Below are positions 15,830 to 22,670 of a stretch of DNA of 27,879 nt, in pieces. Within the stretch, counting starts at the first letter, position 1. Every line of letters starts with the position of its first letter. The notes beneath the pieces are model-generated. The model saw nothing but the letters and a program-made list of their open reading frames with translations. It was not told where the DNA came from and ran no database searches. The DNA is from Clostridiales bacterium UBA4653 (GTDB taxonomy: Bacteria; Bacillota; Clostridia; Oscillospirales; CAG-272). Location of the stretch: positions 1,462-29,340 of the forward strand of contig DHMB01000153.1 in assembly GCA_002405565.1 (NCBI GenBank). The letters run 5' to 3'. A program made the position numbers and the translations under genes.

Positions 15830-17239
15830 ATGAAAAAATTCTCATCAAAACATGCATTGCTTCTCAGCGTACTTTCGATGGTAATCTGCGTTTCAATGCT
15901 CATCGGCTCGACATTCGCATGGTTTACGGACAGTGCAACCGCAAATGTCAACACAATTCAGGCAGGTAACCTTGACGTTGCTCTTGAAATGAAGGACAAC
16001 GACGGCAACTGGGTAACAGCCGAAAACAAGACGCTTCAGTTCCTCGTCGACGGCAAAATTCCCGAAGTCGGAACAAAGATTCTCTGGGAACCGGGTTGCA
16101 CATACAGCCTTCCCGAGCTCCGCGTTGTAAACGGCGGCGACCTCGCCCTCAAATACAAAATCGTCATCACGGGTATCACAGGCGACACAGGTCTGAGCGA
16201 AGTAATCACATGGACAATCAATGACGGGCCCATCAACCTCACAGAGAAGACGCTTCTCGCAAAAGAAGAGGGCGAAGCGTTCACAATCAAGGGTCACATG
16301 CTCGAGACTGCCGACAACAATTACATGGGCAAGACGATTGAAAACATCTCAATCACAGTTCTTGCAACACAGATGGCAAGCGAATTTGACTCAAACGGCA
16401 ATACATACGACGCGGCAGCCGAATATCCGACGCTCGCTTCCGCAGGCTCTCTTGAAGAGGTCTTCGGCGACGCAGACATCGACTTCGGCTATGGCAATAC
16501 GTCGACAGACGCTGTCATTCTTGACGGTAAGGGCGCAACAACCGTAACCGACTGGACAGACGCATGGGTCAACAGCGACACAACAATCAAGGGCGTAACA
16601 TTCAAGAACGGCGCGGTATTCTCCGCAAAGACAGACAACGTAACAGTTGTTCTTGAAAACTGCACATTCTATGCATGCGACCAGAGCAAGCTGACATACA
16701 CGGGCAACAACTCCCTCACAAACAGCGGCGCGGGCATGTGCCTCAACCTTGAAAAATCGTCCCACACGGGCGTTAAGTTCATCGTAAAGAACTGCACGTT
16801 CATCGGTGAAAACGACAACACTCTTTCCGCTGAAGGCCCGAGATACAACGGCGACGGCACACAGAACGGCACAAAGAAGCGCGGTCACGCAATCGCAATC
16901 GACGCTATCTGCGGCGGCGGCACAGGCACTCTTGATTCCGTCCTCATCGAAGGCTGCGTAATCGACGGCGTCCGCGGCAACGCTATCCAGCTCTACGGCA
17001 CGACAGGCGACATAACAATCAAGGATACAAAGATCAATTCATGGGCTGTCAATAACACCGGCATAGGCTATGCTATCCGCGGCGACTTCAACGCAAACGG
17101 CTCAAGAACCCTCACCCTTGAAAATGTTTACTTCGGTCTTGACGAGGTTGCAGGCAACACCGAGTTCGGTCATGTAAAGGTCGGTTCTTTCTCCGGCAAT
17201 ACAGACGGCACGGAACTCAAGGGAACATATTCAAAATAA
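15830..17239 (+). CDS. Paralogue 5: SipW-dependent exported protein, TasA/CalY-like domain plus beta-helix region
   Basis: The shortest of the five, 469 residues. Its first 50 residues are almost identical to paralogue 1 (GSTFA|WFTDSATANVN, cut after Ala30; then GNLDVAL), and this similarity extends into the upstream leader, so the two probably arose by duplication of a whole cassette. Domain markers: EPGCTYSLPEL, GDLALKYK, ETADNNYMGK, VLATQ. The C-terminal region from about 205 shows beta-helix rungs (TTIKGVTFKNG, VVLENCTFYAC, FIVKNCTFIGE, VLIEGCVIDG, ITIKDTKINS, LTLENVYFG). The start is ATG at 15830 behind AAGGAG; an in-frame open stretch upstream has no start signal. No anchor motif is visible. 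Inferred role as for the other paralogues. Confidence 0.88.
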   Translation: MKKFSSKHALLLSVLSMVICVSMLIGSTFAWFTDSATANVNTIQAGNLDVALEMKDNDGNWVTAENKTLQFLVDGKIPEVGTKILWEPGCTYSLPELRVVNGGDLALKYKIVITGITGDTGLSEVITWTINDGPINLTEKTLLAKEEGEAFTIKGHMLETADNNYMGKTIENISITVLATQMASEFDSNGNTYDAAAEYPTLASAGSLEEVFGDADIDFGYGNTSTDAVILDGKGATTVTDWTDAWVNSDTTIKGVTFKNGAVFSAKTDNVTVVLENCTFYACDQSKLTYTGNNSLTNSGAGMCLNLEKSSHTGVKFIVKNCTFIGENDNTLSAEGPRYNGDGTQNGTKKRGHAIAIDAICGGGTGTLDSVLIEGCVIDGVRGNAIQLYGTTGDITIKDTKINSWAVNNTGIGYAIRGDFNANGSRTLTLENVYFGLDEVAGNTEFGHVKVGSFSGNTDGTELKGTYSK

Positions 17240-17270
17240 ACAATTGTGACGCAGGAAAACGTCACGACAT

Positions 17271-17335
17271 CCCTCTCCCTTTCGGGGGAGAGGGGCAAAT
17301 AAAGAGCATAAATGAATTTTGTGCCTTTTGTTTGC
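17271..17335 (+). repeat. Two-hairpin element after paralogue 5
   Basis: Hairpin 1 (17271-17294): CCCTCTCCC/GGGAGAGGG. Hairpin 2 (17295-17335): GCAAATAAAGAGCATAAA against TTTGTGCCTTTTGTTTGC with three G-U pairs and one A-C mismatch. A separate GTGACG/CGTCAC inverted repeat lies just before at 17246-17265. Confidence 0.8.
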
Positions 17336-17366
17336 CTTAAAATTTCTGGAAGGAGCTTTTTCTGTT

Positions 17367-18149
17367 ATGAAAAATTACAATCTCACATCGGAAAAAACCA
17401 TGATCACAGAGGAACGCCTGAAAGCCGTTCTGCTTCCGTCATTCCTAAGCATAATTCTTTCCGTGATTCTTTTGTGCGGAATGACATGGGCATGGTTTGA
17501 AACAACAAAAGCAGGCAGCACGGAGCCCATCAGAGCCGCCGAATACGGAGTGACCGTCACCGTTTCAAATAACGGAGCGGCTGTCACCGGCGGAGATTAC
17601 GGCAACGGCGGAAAGCGTTATATTCTTGCCGCGGATATCGATTACACAGTCGTCCTGACGGCAACCGGCACCGCAAAAACAGGCTTCTGCATTATGTCCT
17701 TCCCTGCCGAAAACGCAGAAGGAATCACAGTTACAAAAGAGCTTTATTCCGCCCAGATGTCGAGCGGTTCTTCAATCACGTTCACATTCAGACTGGAAAA
17801 AGCGACTGAAATCAATTTCATTCCTCAGTGGGGCACGTCCGCAAGAAGCGAAGCGCCCGATATAGAAAACGGCAAAACCATATCCATAGGCTCGCAGTCC
17901 AGCAGCGGCAATGGCACATCGACGCCCGTCACAACCGAGCCCACGACAACGACAACGACAGTAACGGAGCCCGTGACAACTGCACCTGTCGTAACCGAGC
18001 CTGTGACAACGGCGCCGACAGTAACCGAGCCTGTGACAACGACGGAGCCGGTCACGCAAGAGCCCGTCACAACCGTTCCGACTGTAACGGAACCTGTCAC
18101 AACCACGACAACAGCGACGACAGAAGCGCAGACGACTGTCGGAGAATAA
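17367..18149 (+). CDS. SipW-type exported protein with Thr/Pro/Val-rich mucin-like tail
   Basis: A 260-residue protein. A longer N-terminal tail leads to a hydrophobic segment ending in CGMTWA|WFETTKAG, a good match to the SipW/TasA cleavage motif (cut after Ala42). A compact beta-rich domain follows to about residue 180. The last 75 residues are low-complexity, with VTEPVTT four times and many Thr in threes and sixes, like a glycosylated stalk or spacer. There is no LPxTG motif. The start is ATG at 17367, with AAGGAG about eleven bases upstream; an internal ATG (17400) lacks a ribosome-binding site. It closes the run of exported proteins, before a good terminator at 18220. It could act as a cap, minor subunit or cell-wall spacer; that is inference. 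Confidence 0.8.
   Translation: MKNYNLTSEKTMITEERLKAVLLPSFLSIILSVILLCGMTWAWFETTKAGSTEPIRAAEYGVTVTVSNNGAAVTGGDYGNGGKRYILAADIDYTVVLTATGTAKTGFCIMSFPAENAEGITVTKELYSAQMSSGSSITFTFRLEKATEINFIPQWGTSARSEAPDIENGKTISIGSQSSSGNGTSTPVTTEPTTTTTTVTEPVTTAPVVTEPVTTAPTVTEPVTTTEPVTQEPVTTVPTVTEPVTTTTTATTEAQTTVGE
17919..18130 (+). repeat. Coding low-complexity repeats (Thr/Pro/Val)
   Basis: Imperfect repeats built on GTAACCGAGCCTGTGACAAC-like units encode the VTEPVTT tail of the preceding gene. Repeat number may vary between strains. Confidence 0.75.
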
Positions 18150-18219
18150 CCCGAAAATTTCAGAAATAAAAGGCAAACTGCAAAGGACGGCTTTATATAA
18201 AAATATCCGTTTTTTCCCG

Positions 18220-18257
18220 AGCTGACACCGTTTTTTGCGCGGTGTCGGCTTTGTTTT
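18220..18257 (+). terminator. Rho-independent terminator after the exported-protein array
   Basis: AGCTGACACCG pairs with CGGTGTCGGCT (one G-U pair), followed by TTGTTTT. It is the clearest classical terminator between 7225 and 18300, and marks the end of the array. Confidence 0.75.
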
Positions 18258-18278
18258 CCCCGGAGTCGGGCACATAAT
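18251..18278 (+). promoter_or_regulatory. Possible promoter for the SLOG-family gene
   Basis: TTGTTT, a 16-base spacer and CATAAT; it overlaps the terminator T run. Weak. Confidence 0.35.
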
Positions 18279-18300
18279 ATGACGAAAGGCGGCAATCGGA

Positions 18301-18654
18301 ATGAGAGTTGCGGTGGTAGGTTCGAGAAGTATAGAATATGACAAGCTCCAGAAGGAGGCATACGCCTTGCTCTGCCGGCATATACCGGCAAACTGCACGG
18401 AAATCGTCTCCGGCGGGGCAATGGGCATTGACCGTCTTGCGGAAATATATGCAAGGGAAAATCATCTCCCCATAAAAATCTTCCTTCCCGACTATGAAAA
18501 ATACGGCAAACGCGCGCCGATTGTCCGCAATGACGAAATCATCCGTTATTCGCAATACGTCCTTGCCATATGGGACGGCGAATCTCACGGAACGGCATAC
18601 ACCGTCACGACCTGCATAAAGGACGGAGTGCCCGTCAAGGTCATTCATCTGTGA
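18301..18654 (+). CDS. Small SLOG-superfamily (DUF2493-like) nucleotide-binding protein
   Basis: A 117-residue soluble protein made of a single Rossmann-like domain. MRVAVVGSR at the start and IVSGGAMGIDRLAE at about 40-53 are the nucleotide-binding loops typical of the SLOG/DprA-like/YpsA superfamily, and WDGESHGTAYT near residue 91 is the third conserved loop. Members bind nucleotide-derived ligands, but the ligand of this subgroup is not established. AGGCGG lies a short distance before the ATG. It is a single-gene unit between the array terminator and the VanY promoter, with no visible link to either. Confidence 0.85.
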   Translation: MRVAVVGSRSIEYDKLQKEAYALLCRHIPANCTEIVSGGAMGIDRLAEIYARENHLPIKIFLPDYEKYGKRAPIVRNDEIIRYSQYVLAIWDGESHGTAYTVTTCIKDGVPVKVIHL

Positions 18655-18720
18655 TTTTTGAGCGACCTGCTCATAAATTTTTTGCGAATATGTAAATTTT
18701 GCCGAAAATAAAATTACATA

Positions 18721-18749
18721 TTGTTTTATAATTCTTTGTATGGTATAAT
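18721..18749 (+). promoter_or_regulatory. Sigma-A promoter for the VanY-like gene
   Basis: TTGTTT, a 17-base spacer and a perfect TATAAT, about 45 bases upstream of the GTG start. Confidence 0.75.
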
Positions 18750-18793
18750 ATATCCACATTAAACGTCATTTTCCGACAAGGGAGGGCAAGACC

Positions 18794-19996
18794 GTGAACA
18801 CGGGAGATAACAGAAACCGTTATGACACCATGTCAGGTACGCAGAGCACGCGCACCACTCAGACTCAGACAGGCATGGGCAAAACATACACACAGACAAC
18901 AAACATAAAAAAGAAAAAGAAACCACGCTTCACACCGACAAAGGAAGGAATGATCGCTCTCGGAGAGCTTTTCCTCATCATTGTTGCGGTGTTCCTTGTG
19001 ATATTCCTCGTTATAAAGGGTATCGTCGGCAGCAAAAAGCCGGGCGAAACGACGACGGATTCGACCTCGACCGTTCCCGCTCAGACGACGGACGCTCCCA
19101 AGCCCGCATGGAACGCCGGATACATAAGCCTTGCCGTCGCGTCAAGCGGAAAGAGCGAAGGCAACCTTGTTCTTGTAAACAATGAGCACGAATATCTGTT
19201 CCCGTCAAAGATGACCTCAAAGCTGACAGAGCTTTACGGCAAGACGGACGGACTTTTCGTCCTCGGCAGATATGAAGATTCAACCCGCAGGGGCGTATAT
19301 CTCAACTCCGGCATACTTCCGAGTCTCAGAAAGATGTGCGAAGCTATGATAGCCGCAAATCAGGAGACCCTCGGCACTTATAAAGATAAGGACGGCAAGG
19401 ACGTCATCGATATGATAATGATCGCGAGCGGCTTCCGTTCAAAGGATTATCAGCAGGATCTTTATGACGACGCAGACGATACAAGCCTCCTTGCAAAGGC
19501 GGGTTGCAGCGAGCACCACACCGGTCTTGCCTTTGACCTGAAAATTTTCACAGCCAAGAAGGCGACAGTCGATCTTCGCGCAGGCGAATACGAATGGGTG
19601 ACGGAAAACTGCCATAAATACGGCTTCATCCGCCGTTATCAGGCTGAAAAGCTCGATAAAACAGGCATAGACAACGAAGAATGGCACTTCCGCTTTGTTG
19701 ACATTCCTCATGCATACGCGATGAAAAACGCAGACCTTTGCCTTGAAGAATACATCGACATGCTCAAATCGCAGCACAACAGCACGGAAAACACGCCTTA
19801 CGAGGTTTCAACCGACATCGGCGACTTCCTTGTATATTATGTCCCCGCAGACACTGCCGACATGACATACATAACCGTTCCCCAGGGCGCCAAGCTCGTT
19901 TCCGGCAGCTTTGCCGCAGAGCAGAACATCACCTCCGGAATGTACACGGTTTCCGGCACAAACGAAGGCGGCTTCATAGTCACCATCGCAAAATAA
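18794..19996 (+). CDS. Membrane-anchored VanY-like peptidase (M15B, D,D-/L,D-carboxypeptidase)
   Basis: A 400-residue protein: a Thr/Gln-rich cytoplasmic N-terminus (1-45), one membrane helix (about 55-77), a Thr-rich linker, then a zinc peptidase domain. The M15B motifs are complete: SGFRS (212-216), SEHHTGLAFD (zinc ligands His241 and Asp248) and EWHFRF (Glu296, His298). The family trims the peptide stem of peptidoglycan. A further beta-rich domain (about 330-400) follows, which is not part of the basic family. The start is GTG at 18794 behind GGGAGGG. It lacks vancomycin-resistance neighbours, so a housekeeping wall-maturation role is more likely than resistance. Its closeness to the exported-protein array could be functional or chance. 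Confidence 0.9.
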   Translation: MNTGDNRNRYDTMSGTQSTRTTQTQTGMGKTYTQTTNIKKKKKPRFTPTKEGMIALGELFLIIVAVFLVIFLVIKGIVGSKKPGETTTDSTSTVPAQTTDAPKPAWNAGYISLAVASSGKSEGNLVLVNNEHEYLFPSKMTSKLTELYGKTDGLFVLGRYEDSTRRGVYLNSGILPSLRKMCEAMIAANQETLGTYKDKDGKDVIDMIMIASGFRSKDYQQDLYDDADDTSLLAKAGCSEHHTGLAFDLKIFTAKKATVDLRAGEYEWVTENCHKYGFIRRYQAEKLDKTGIDNEEWHFRFVDIPHAYAMKNADLCLEEYIDMLKSQHNSTENTPYEVSTDIGDFLVYYVPADTADMTYITVPQGAKLVSGSFAAEQNITSGMYTVSGTNEGGFIVTIAK

Positions 19997-20015
19997 TAAA
20001 AAAGTCAGAACACAG

Positions 20016-20045
20016 ATCCCAACCCGCTTTTCGGGTTGGGATTTG
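20016..20045 (+). terminator. Terminator after the VanY-like gene
   Basis: ATCCCAACCCG pairs with CGGGTTGGGAT around a short T-rich loop. The trailing T run is weak (TTGAT), and the helicase ribosome-binding site follows at once, so some read-through is possible. Confidence 0.55.
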
Positions 20046-20063
20046 ATATAAAAGGAGATATTT

Positions 20064-22307
20064 ATGACAGGCGAAGAAATTTTCTCCCGCTACTGCCCCC
20101 TCGTCCGGGATTATATATACGCAAGCGGCTGGAAGGAGCTCCGCCCTGCGCAGATCGCGGCGGCAAATGTCATTTTCGGAAACGACGACAACCTCATCCT
20201 TTCATCCGACACAGCCTCCGGCAAAACGGAAGCGGCGTTCTTCCCGATCATCACAGAGCTGTCGGAAAATCCGCCGATGTCTGTCGGCGTGCTTTATATA
20301 GCGCCCCTCAAAAGCCTTATAAACGACCAGTTTTCAAGGCTGGACGCGCTTCTTACGGATTCCGGCTTGCCCGTTTTTCATTGGCACGGCGACGTTGCGC
20401 AGAGTCACAAGAAAAAAATGCTCGACGACCCGAAGGGCGTGCTTCAGATAACGCCGGAGTCGCTTGAAAGTATGCTCATCAACCGCGGAGCGGATATTCT
20501 CCGCATTTTCGGCGGTTTGCGCTATGTCATAATCGACGAAATTCACACGCTGATGAGCGCGGACAGAGGAAATCAGGTCATCTGCCAGCTGGACAGGCTG
20601 GACAGAATTCTCGGCTTTTCCGCAAGGCGAATCGGACTTTCGGCAACGATAGGCGATATGGAGAGCGCGAAAAGGTGGCTGACGGGTAGTAGCGGCAGAA
20701 ACGTTCAGGCGCCCGTCATTCCGGGAGGAAAAAGCCGGATAAAGCTCGCGCTCCAGCATTTTTATATTCAGGACGAAACAACAGACAGCGGAGAAAATCC
20801 GGCAGAGTCGCCCGAAAGCAAAATCGCAATCGACGCAGGCTATGAATATATTTACGACTGCTCCCGGACTCAAAAAAGCATAATTTTTTCAAATTCCCGC
20901 GAGGAAACGGAGTACATCTGCGCAACGATGCACCAGATCTGCGCCCTCCGCGGCGATAATGACATTTTCTTCATTCACCACGGCAACCTCTCCGCTTCGA
21001 TACGCGAAGAAGCGGAAGACAGGCTGAAAAGCGATCTGCCCTGCGTCGCGTGCGCGACTGTGACAATGGAGCTCGGCATTGACATCGGCAGGCTTGAGCG
21101 CGTCGTTCAGCTCGGCTCGCCGTCAAAGGTATCGAGCTTTCTCCAAAGGCTGGGCAGAAGCGGACGTCGCGGCGCTCCGCCGGAAATGTTTATGGTCTTC
21201 CGCGAGGAAAATCCCCTGCCCGATACGCCCCTTCCCCAGCTTATTCCCTGGGATATGCTGCGCGGGATAGCTGTCATTCAGCTTTATATCGACGAAAAAT
21301 TCGTCGAGCCGCAATATGTGAAAAAGCTGCCTGTCAGCCTGCTTTTCCAGCAGACGCTCTCCGTTCTCGCCTCGTCCGGCGCGCTGACTCCGAAGGCGCT
21401 TGCGGAAAGAATACTCTCGCTTTCGCCTTTTGCCGCAGTTGAAAAAGAAGATTACCGTTCCCTGCTCGTTCATATGATAAAAAAGGATTATCTTTCCCTT
21501 TGCGAGGACGGGACGCTCCTCGTCGGACTTGCGGGCGAAAGGCTCCTCAAGAGCTTCAAATTTTATGCGGTCTTCAAGGACAGCGAGGATTATTCCGTCA
21601 AAAGCGGGAGCGATGAGATCGGAACTATCTCCTCCCCTGTTCCCGTCGGCGACAGGTTCGCCCTTGCGGGGCGTGTATGGGAGGTGGAGGAGCTTGACCT
21701 TGCCAGAAAGCTGATTTTTGTTCACAGCGTTCCCGGAAAAATGGAAATATCGTGGCCGGGCGACTACGGCGAGGTTCACACAAAGGTTCTGCGCAAGATG
21801 TTTGAAATCCTCTGCGGCGACCGCGACTTTCCGTATCTCAAGGCAAACGCCCGCGAGCGTCTCGCGGCGGCAAGGCGGGTTACCGGAAATGCAAAAATTA
21901 AAAGTGACAGGCTCATCTCCCTCGGCGGAAGCACAAAATGCCTCTTTCCGTGGCTCGGGACAAGGTCGTTTTCAACTCTTGTCCGCGTACTCAAAAAGCA
22001 TGCGGGCGAGCTCGGAATCCGTGGCATTGAGCACAACGGTTGTTATTACATTACCTTCAAAAGCGAACGCGACTGCGCCGACCTGACAGCGGCAATCGCT
22101 TCCCTGCTTGACGGCGAAATCGATCCGATGACTCTCGTCGGCAAAGGCGAGCTGCCGATAAGCGAGAAGTATGACGCCTGCGTCGAACCGGAGCTCCTCC
22201 GCAAAGCCTTCGCCCTCGACCGCCTCCGCACGGACGAACTTACTTTTCTTCGAGAAGAAACCGTACTTTTCTTTGAAAAGAAAAGTAGGCAAAAGAAACT
22301 TCCGTAA
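20064..22307 (+). CDS. Lhr-like superfamily 2 DEAD/DEAH-box helicase
   Basis: A 747-residue ATP-dependent helicase. The RecA-like core contains the Q/GW entry (GWKELRPAQ), Walker A SDTASGKT (Lys54), motif Ia APLKSL, Walker B DEIH (Asp158), SAT (Ser193) and QRLGRSGRRG (from Gln361). The ordering and the long C-terminal region with winged-helix-like and extra domains fit the Lhr family (DNA/RNA repair helicases). The start is ATG at 20064 behind AAAAGGAG. The last 20 or so residues (LTFLREETVLFFEKKSRQKK) are encoded by a copy of the interspersed palindromic repeat, which also supplies the stop, so the original C-terminus has probably been replaced or extended. Confidence 0.9.
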   Translation: MTGEEIFSRYCPLVRDYIYASGWKELRPAQIAAANVIFGNDDNLILSSDTASGKTEAAFFPIITELSENPPMSVGVLYIAPLKSLINDQFSRLDALLTDSGLPVFHWHGDVAQSHKKKMLDDPKGVLQITPESLESMLINRGADILRIFGGLRYVIIDEIHTLMSADRGNQVICQLDRLDRILGFSARRIGLSATIGDMESAKRWLTGSSGRNVQAPVIPGGKSRIKLALQHFYIQDETTDSGENPAESPESKIAIDAGYEYIYDCSRTQKSIIFSNSREETEYICATMHQICALRGDNDIFFIHHGNLSASIREEAEDRLKSDLPCVACATVTMELGIDIGRLERVVQLGSPSKVSSFLQRLGRSGRRGAPPEMFMVFREENPLPDTPLPQLIPWDMLRGIAVIQLYIDEKFVEPQYVKKLPVSLLFQQTLSVLASSGALTPKALAERILSLSPFAAVEKEDYRSLLVHMIKKDYLSLCEDGTLLVGLAGERLLKSFKFYAVFKDSEDYSVKSGSDEIGTISSPVPVGDRFALAGRVWEVEELDLARKLIFVHSVPGKMEISWPGDYGEVHTKVLRKMFEILCGDRDFPYLKANARERLAAARRVTGNAKIKSDRLISLGGSTKCLFPWLGTRSFSTLVRVLKKHAGELGIRGIEHNGCYYITFKSERDCADLTAAIASLLDGEIDPMTLVGKGELPISEKYDACVEPELLRKAFALDRLRTDELTFLREETVLFFEKKSRQKKLP

Positions 22308-22310
22308 TTT
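22240..22310. repeat. Copy B of the interspersed palindromic repeat, overlapping the helicase stop
   Basis: The second hairpin TACTTTTCTT/AAGAAAAGTA (22264-22287) and the flanking CAAAAGAAACTTC match copy A at 3222-3300, with paired substitutions in the stem. The first hairpin is shorter here. It lies in frame inside the helicase 3' end and includes its TAA. Confidence 0.85.
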
Positions 22311-22545
22311 GTTTGTGCAAATATTATATTCTCATCAAAAGGGGCAGTTATCCGCTCTTTTTGTGTGTTTCCGCCCACTCCCGTCTCGGCGACGCCTGCA
22401 AACGCTTGCGCATTTGCATATCCCTCCGTTATTTGCACCCGCAAGAGAAGCAAAAACTTCTTGCTTTATCCCGTCTCCGCAGGCACAAAAGCCCCTCGCA
22501 AAACATAATAACCCCGCGCGGAGCGCACCTCTTCACTCTTCACTC
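22311..22545. other. Intergenic stretch after the helicase
   Basis: No gene is supported. TTTGTTTG after the repeat parallels the sequence after copy A, and AGGCACAAAAGCCCC at 22481-22495 matches 3573-3587, so about 250 bases here look like a shorter, degenerate version of the region at 3222-3590. Confidence 0.45.
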
Positions 22546-22577
22546 AAAAAATCCCCGCTCCGGCGGGATTTTTTCGT
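22546..22577. terminator. Probably bidirectional terminator
   Basis: AAAAAATCCCCGC and GCGGGATTTTTT pair with one bulged C; T runs flank both strands, with a further T run after 22577. It insulates the operon promoter just downstream. Confidence 0.75.
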
Positions 22578-22585
22578 TTTTTATA

Positions 22586-22614
22586 TTGACAAATCCTTTT
22601 ATATAATGTATAAT
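22586..22614 (+). promoter_or_regulatory. Perfect consensus promoter of the citrate operon
   Basis: TTGACA, a 17-base spacer and TATAAT match consensus at all twelve positions. Transcription should start near 22621. Confidence 0.88.
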
Positions 22615-22625
22615 GCCTCTATAAA

Positions 22626-22635
22626 TTGTATACAA
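22626..22635 (+). promoter_or_regulatory. Likely operator for the GntR/FCD regulator
   Basis: TTGTATACAA is a perfect palindrome and fits the published FadR-subfamily pattern t-x-GTa-(0-1)-tAC-x-a. It lies at about +5 of the transcript, where a bound repressor would block initiation. A second half-like site, ATACAAAT, follows at once. The operon encodes a FadR-subfamily regulator two genes downstream of it, so autoregulation is likely. Confidence 0.65.
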
Positions 22636-22670
22636 GAATACAAATTCGCTCCGAAGGAGGGCATTTTCAT

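Noticed and set aside
9146..17335. CRISPR array or integron attC sites as explanation for the five regularly placed hairpin elements
   Set aside because: The units are separated by whole genes, no Cas or integrase gene is present, and the ends of the hairpins do not match the attC core sequence.
17928..18149. Sortase-anchoring signal at the end of the Thr-rich protein
   Set aside because: No LPxTG-like motif, C-terminal hydrophobic segment or basic tail is present; the protein ends in TTVGE.
18794..19996. Vancomycin-resistance gene cluster
   Set aside because: Only the VanY-type peptidase is present; no VanHAX, VanRS or related genes are nearby, and this peptidase family is common in wall maintenance.
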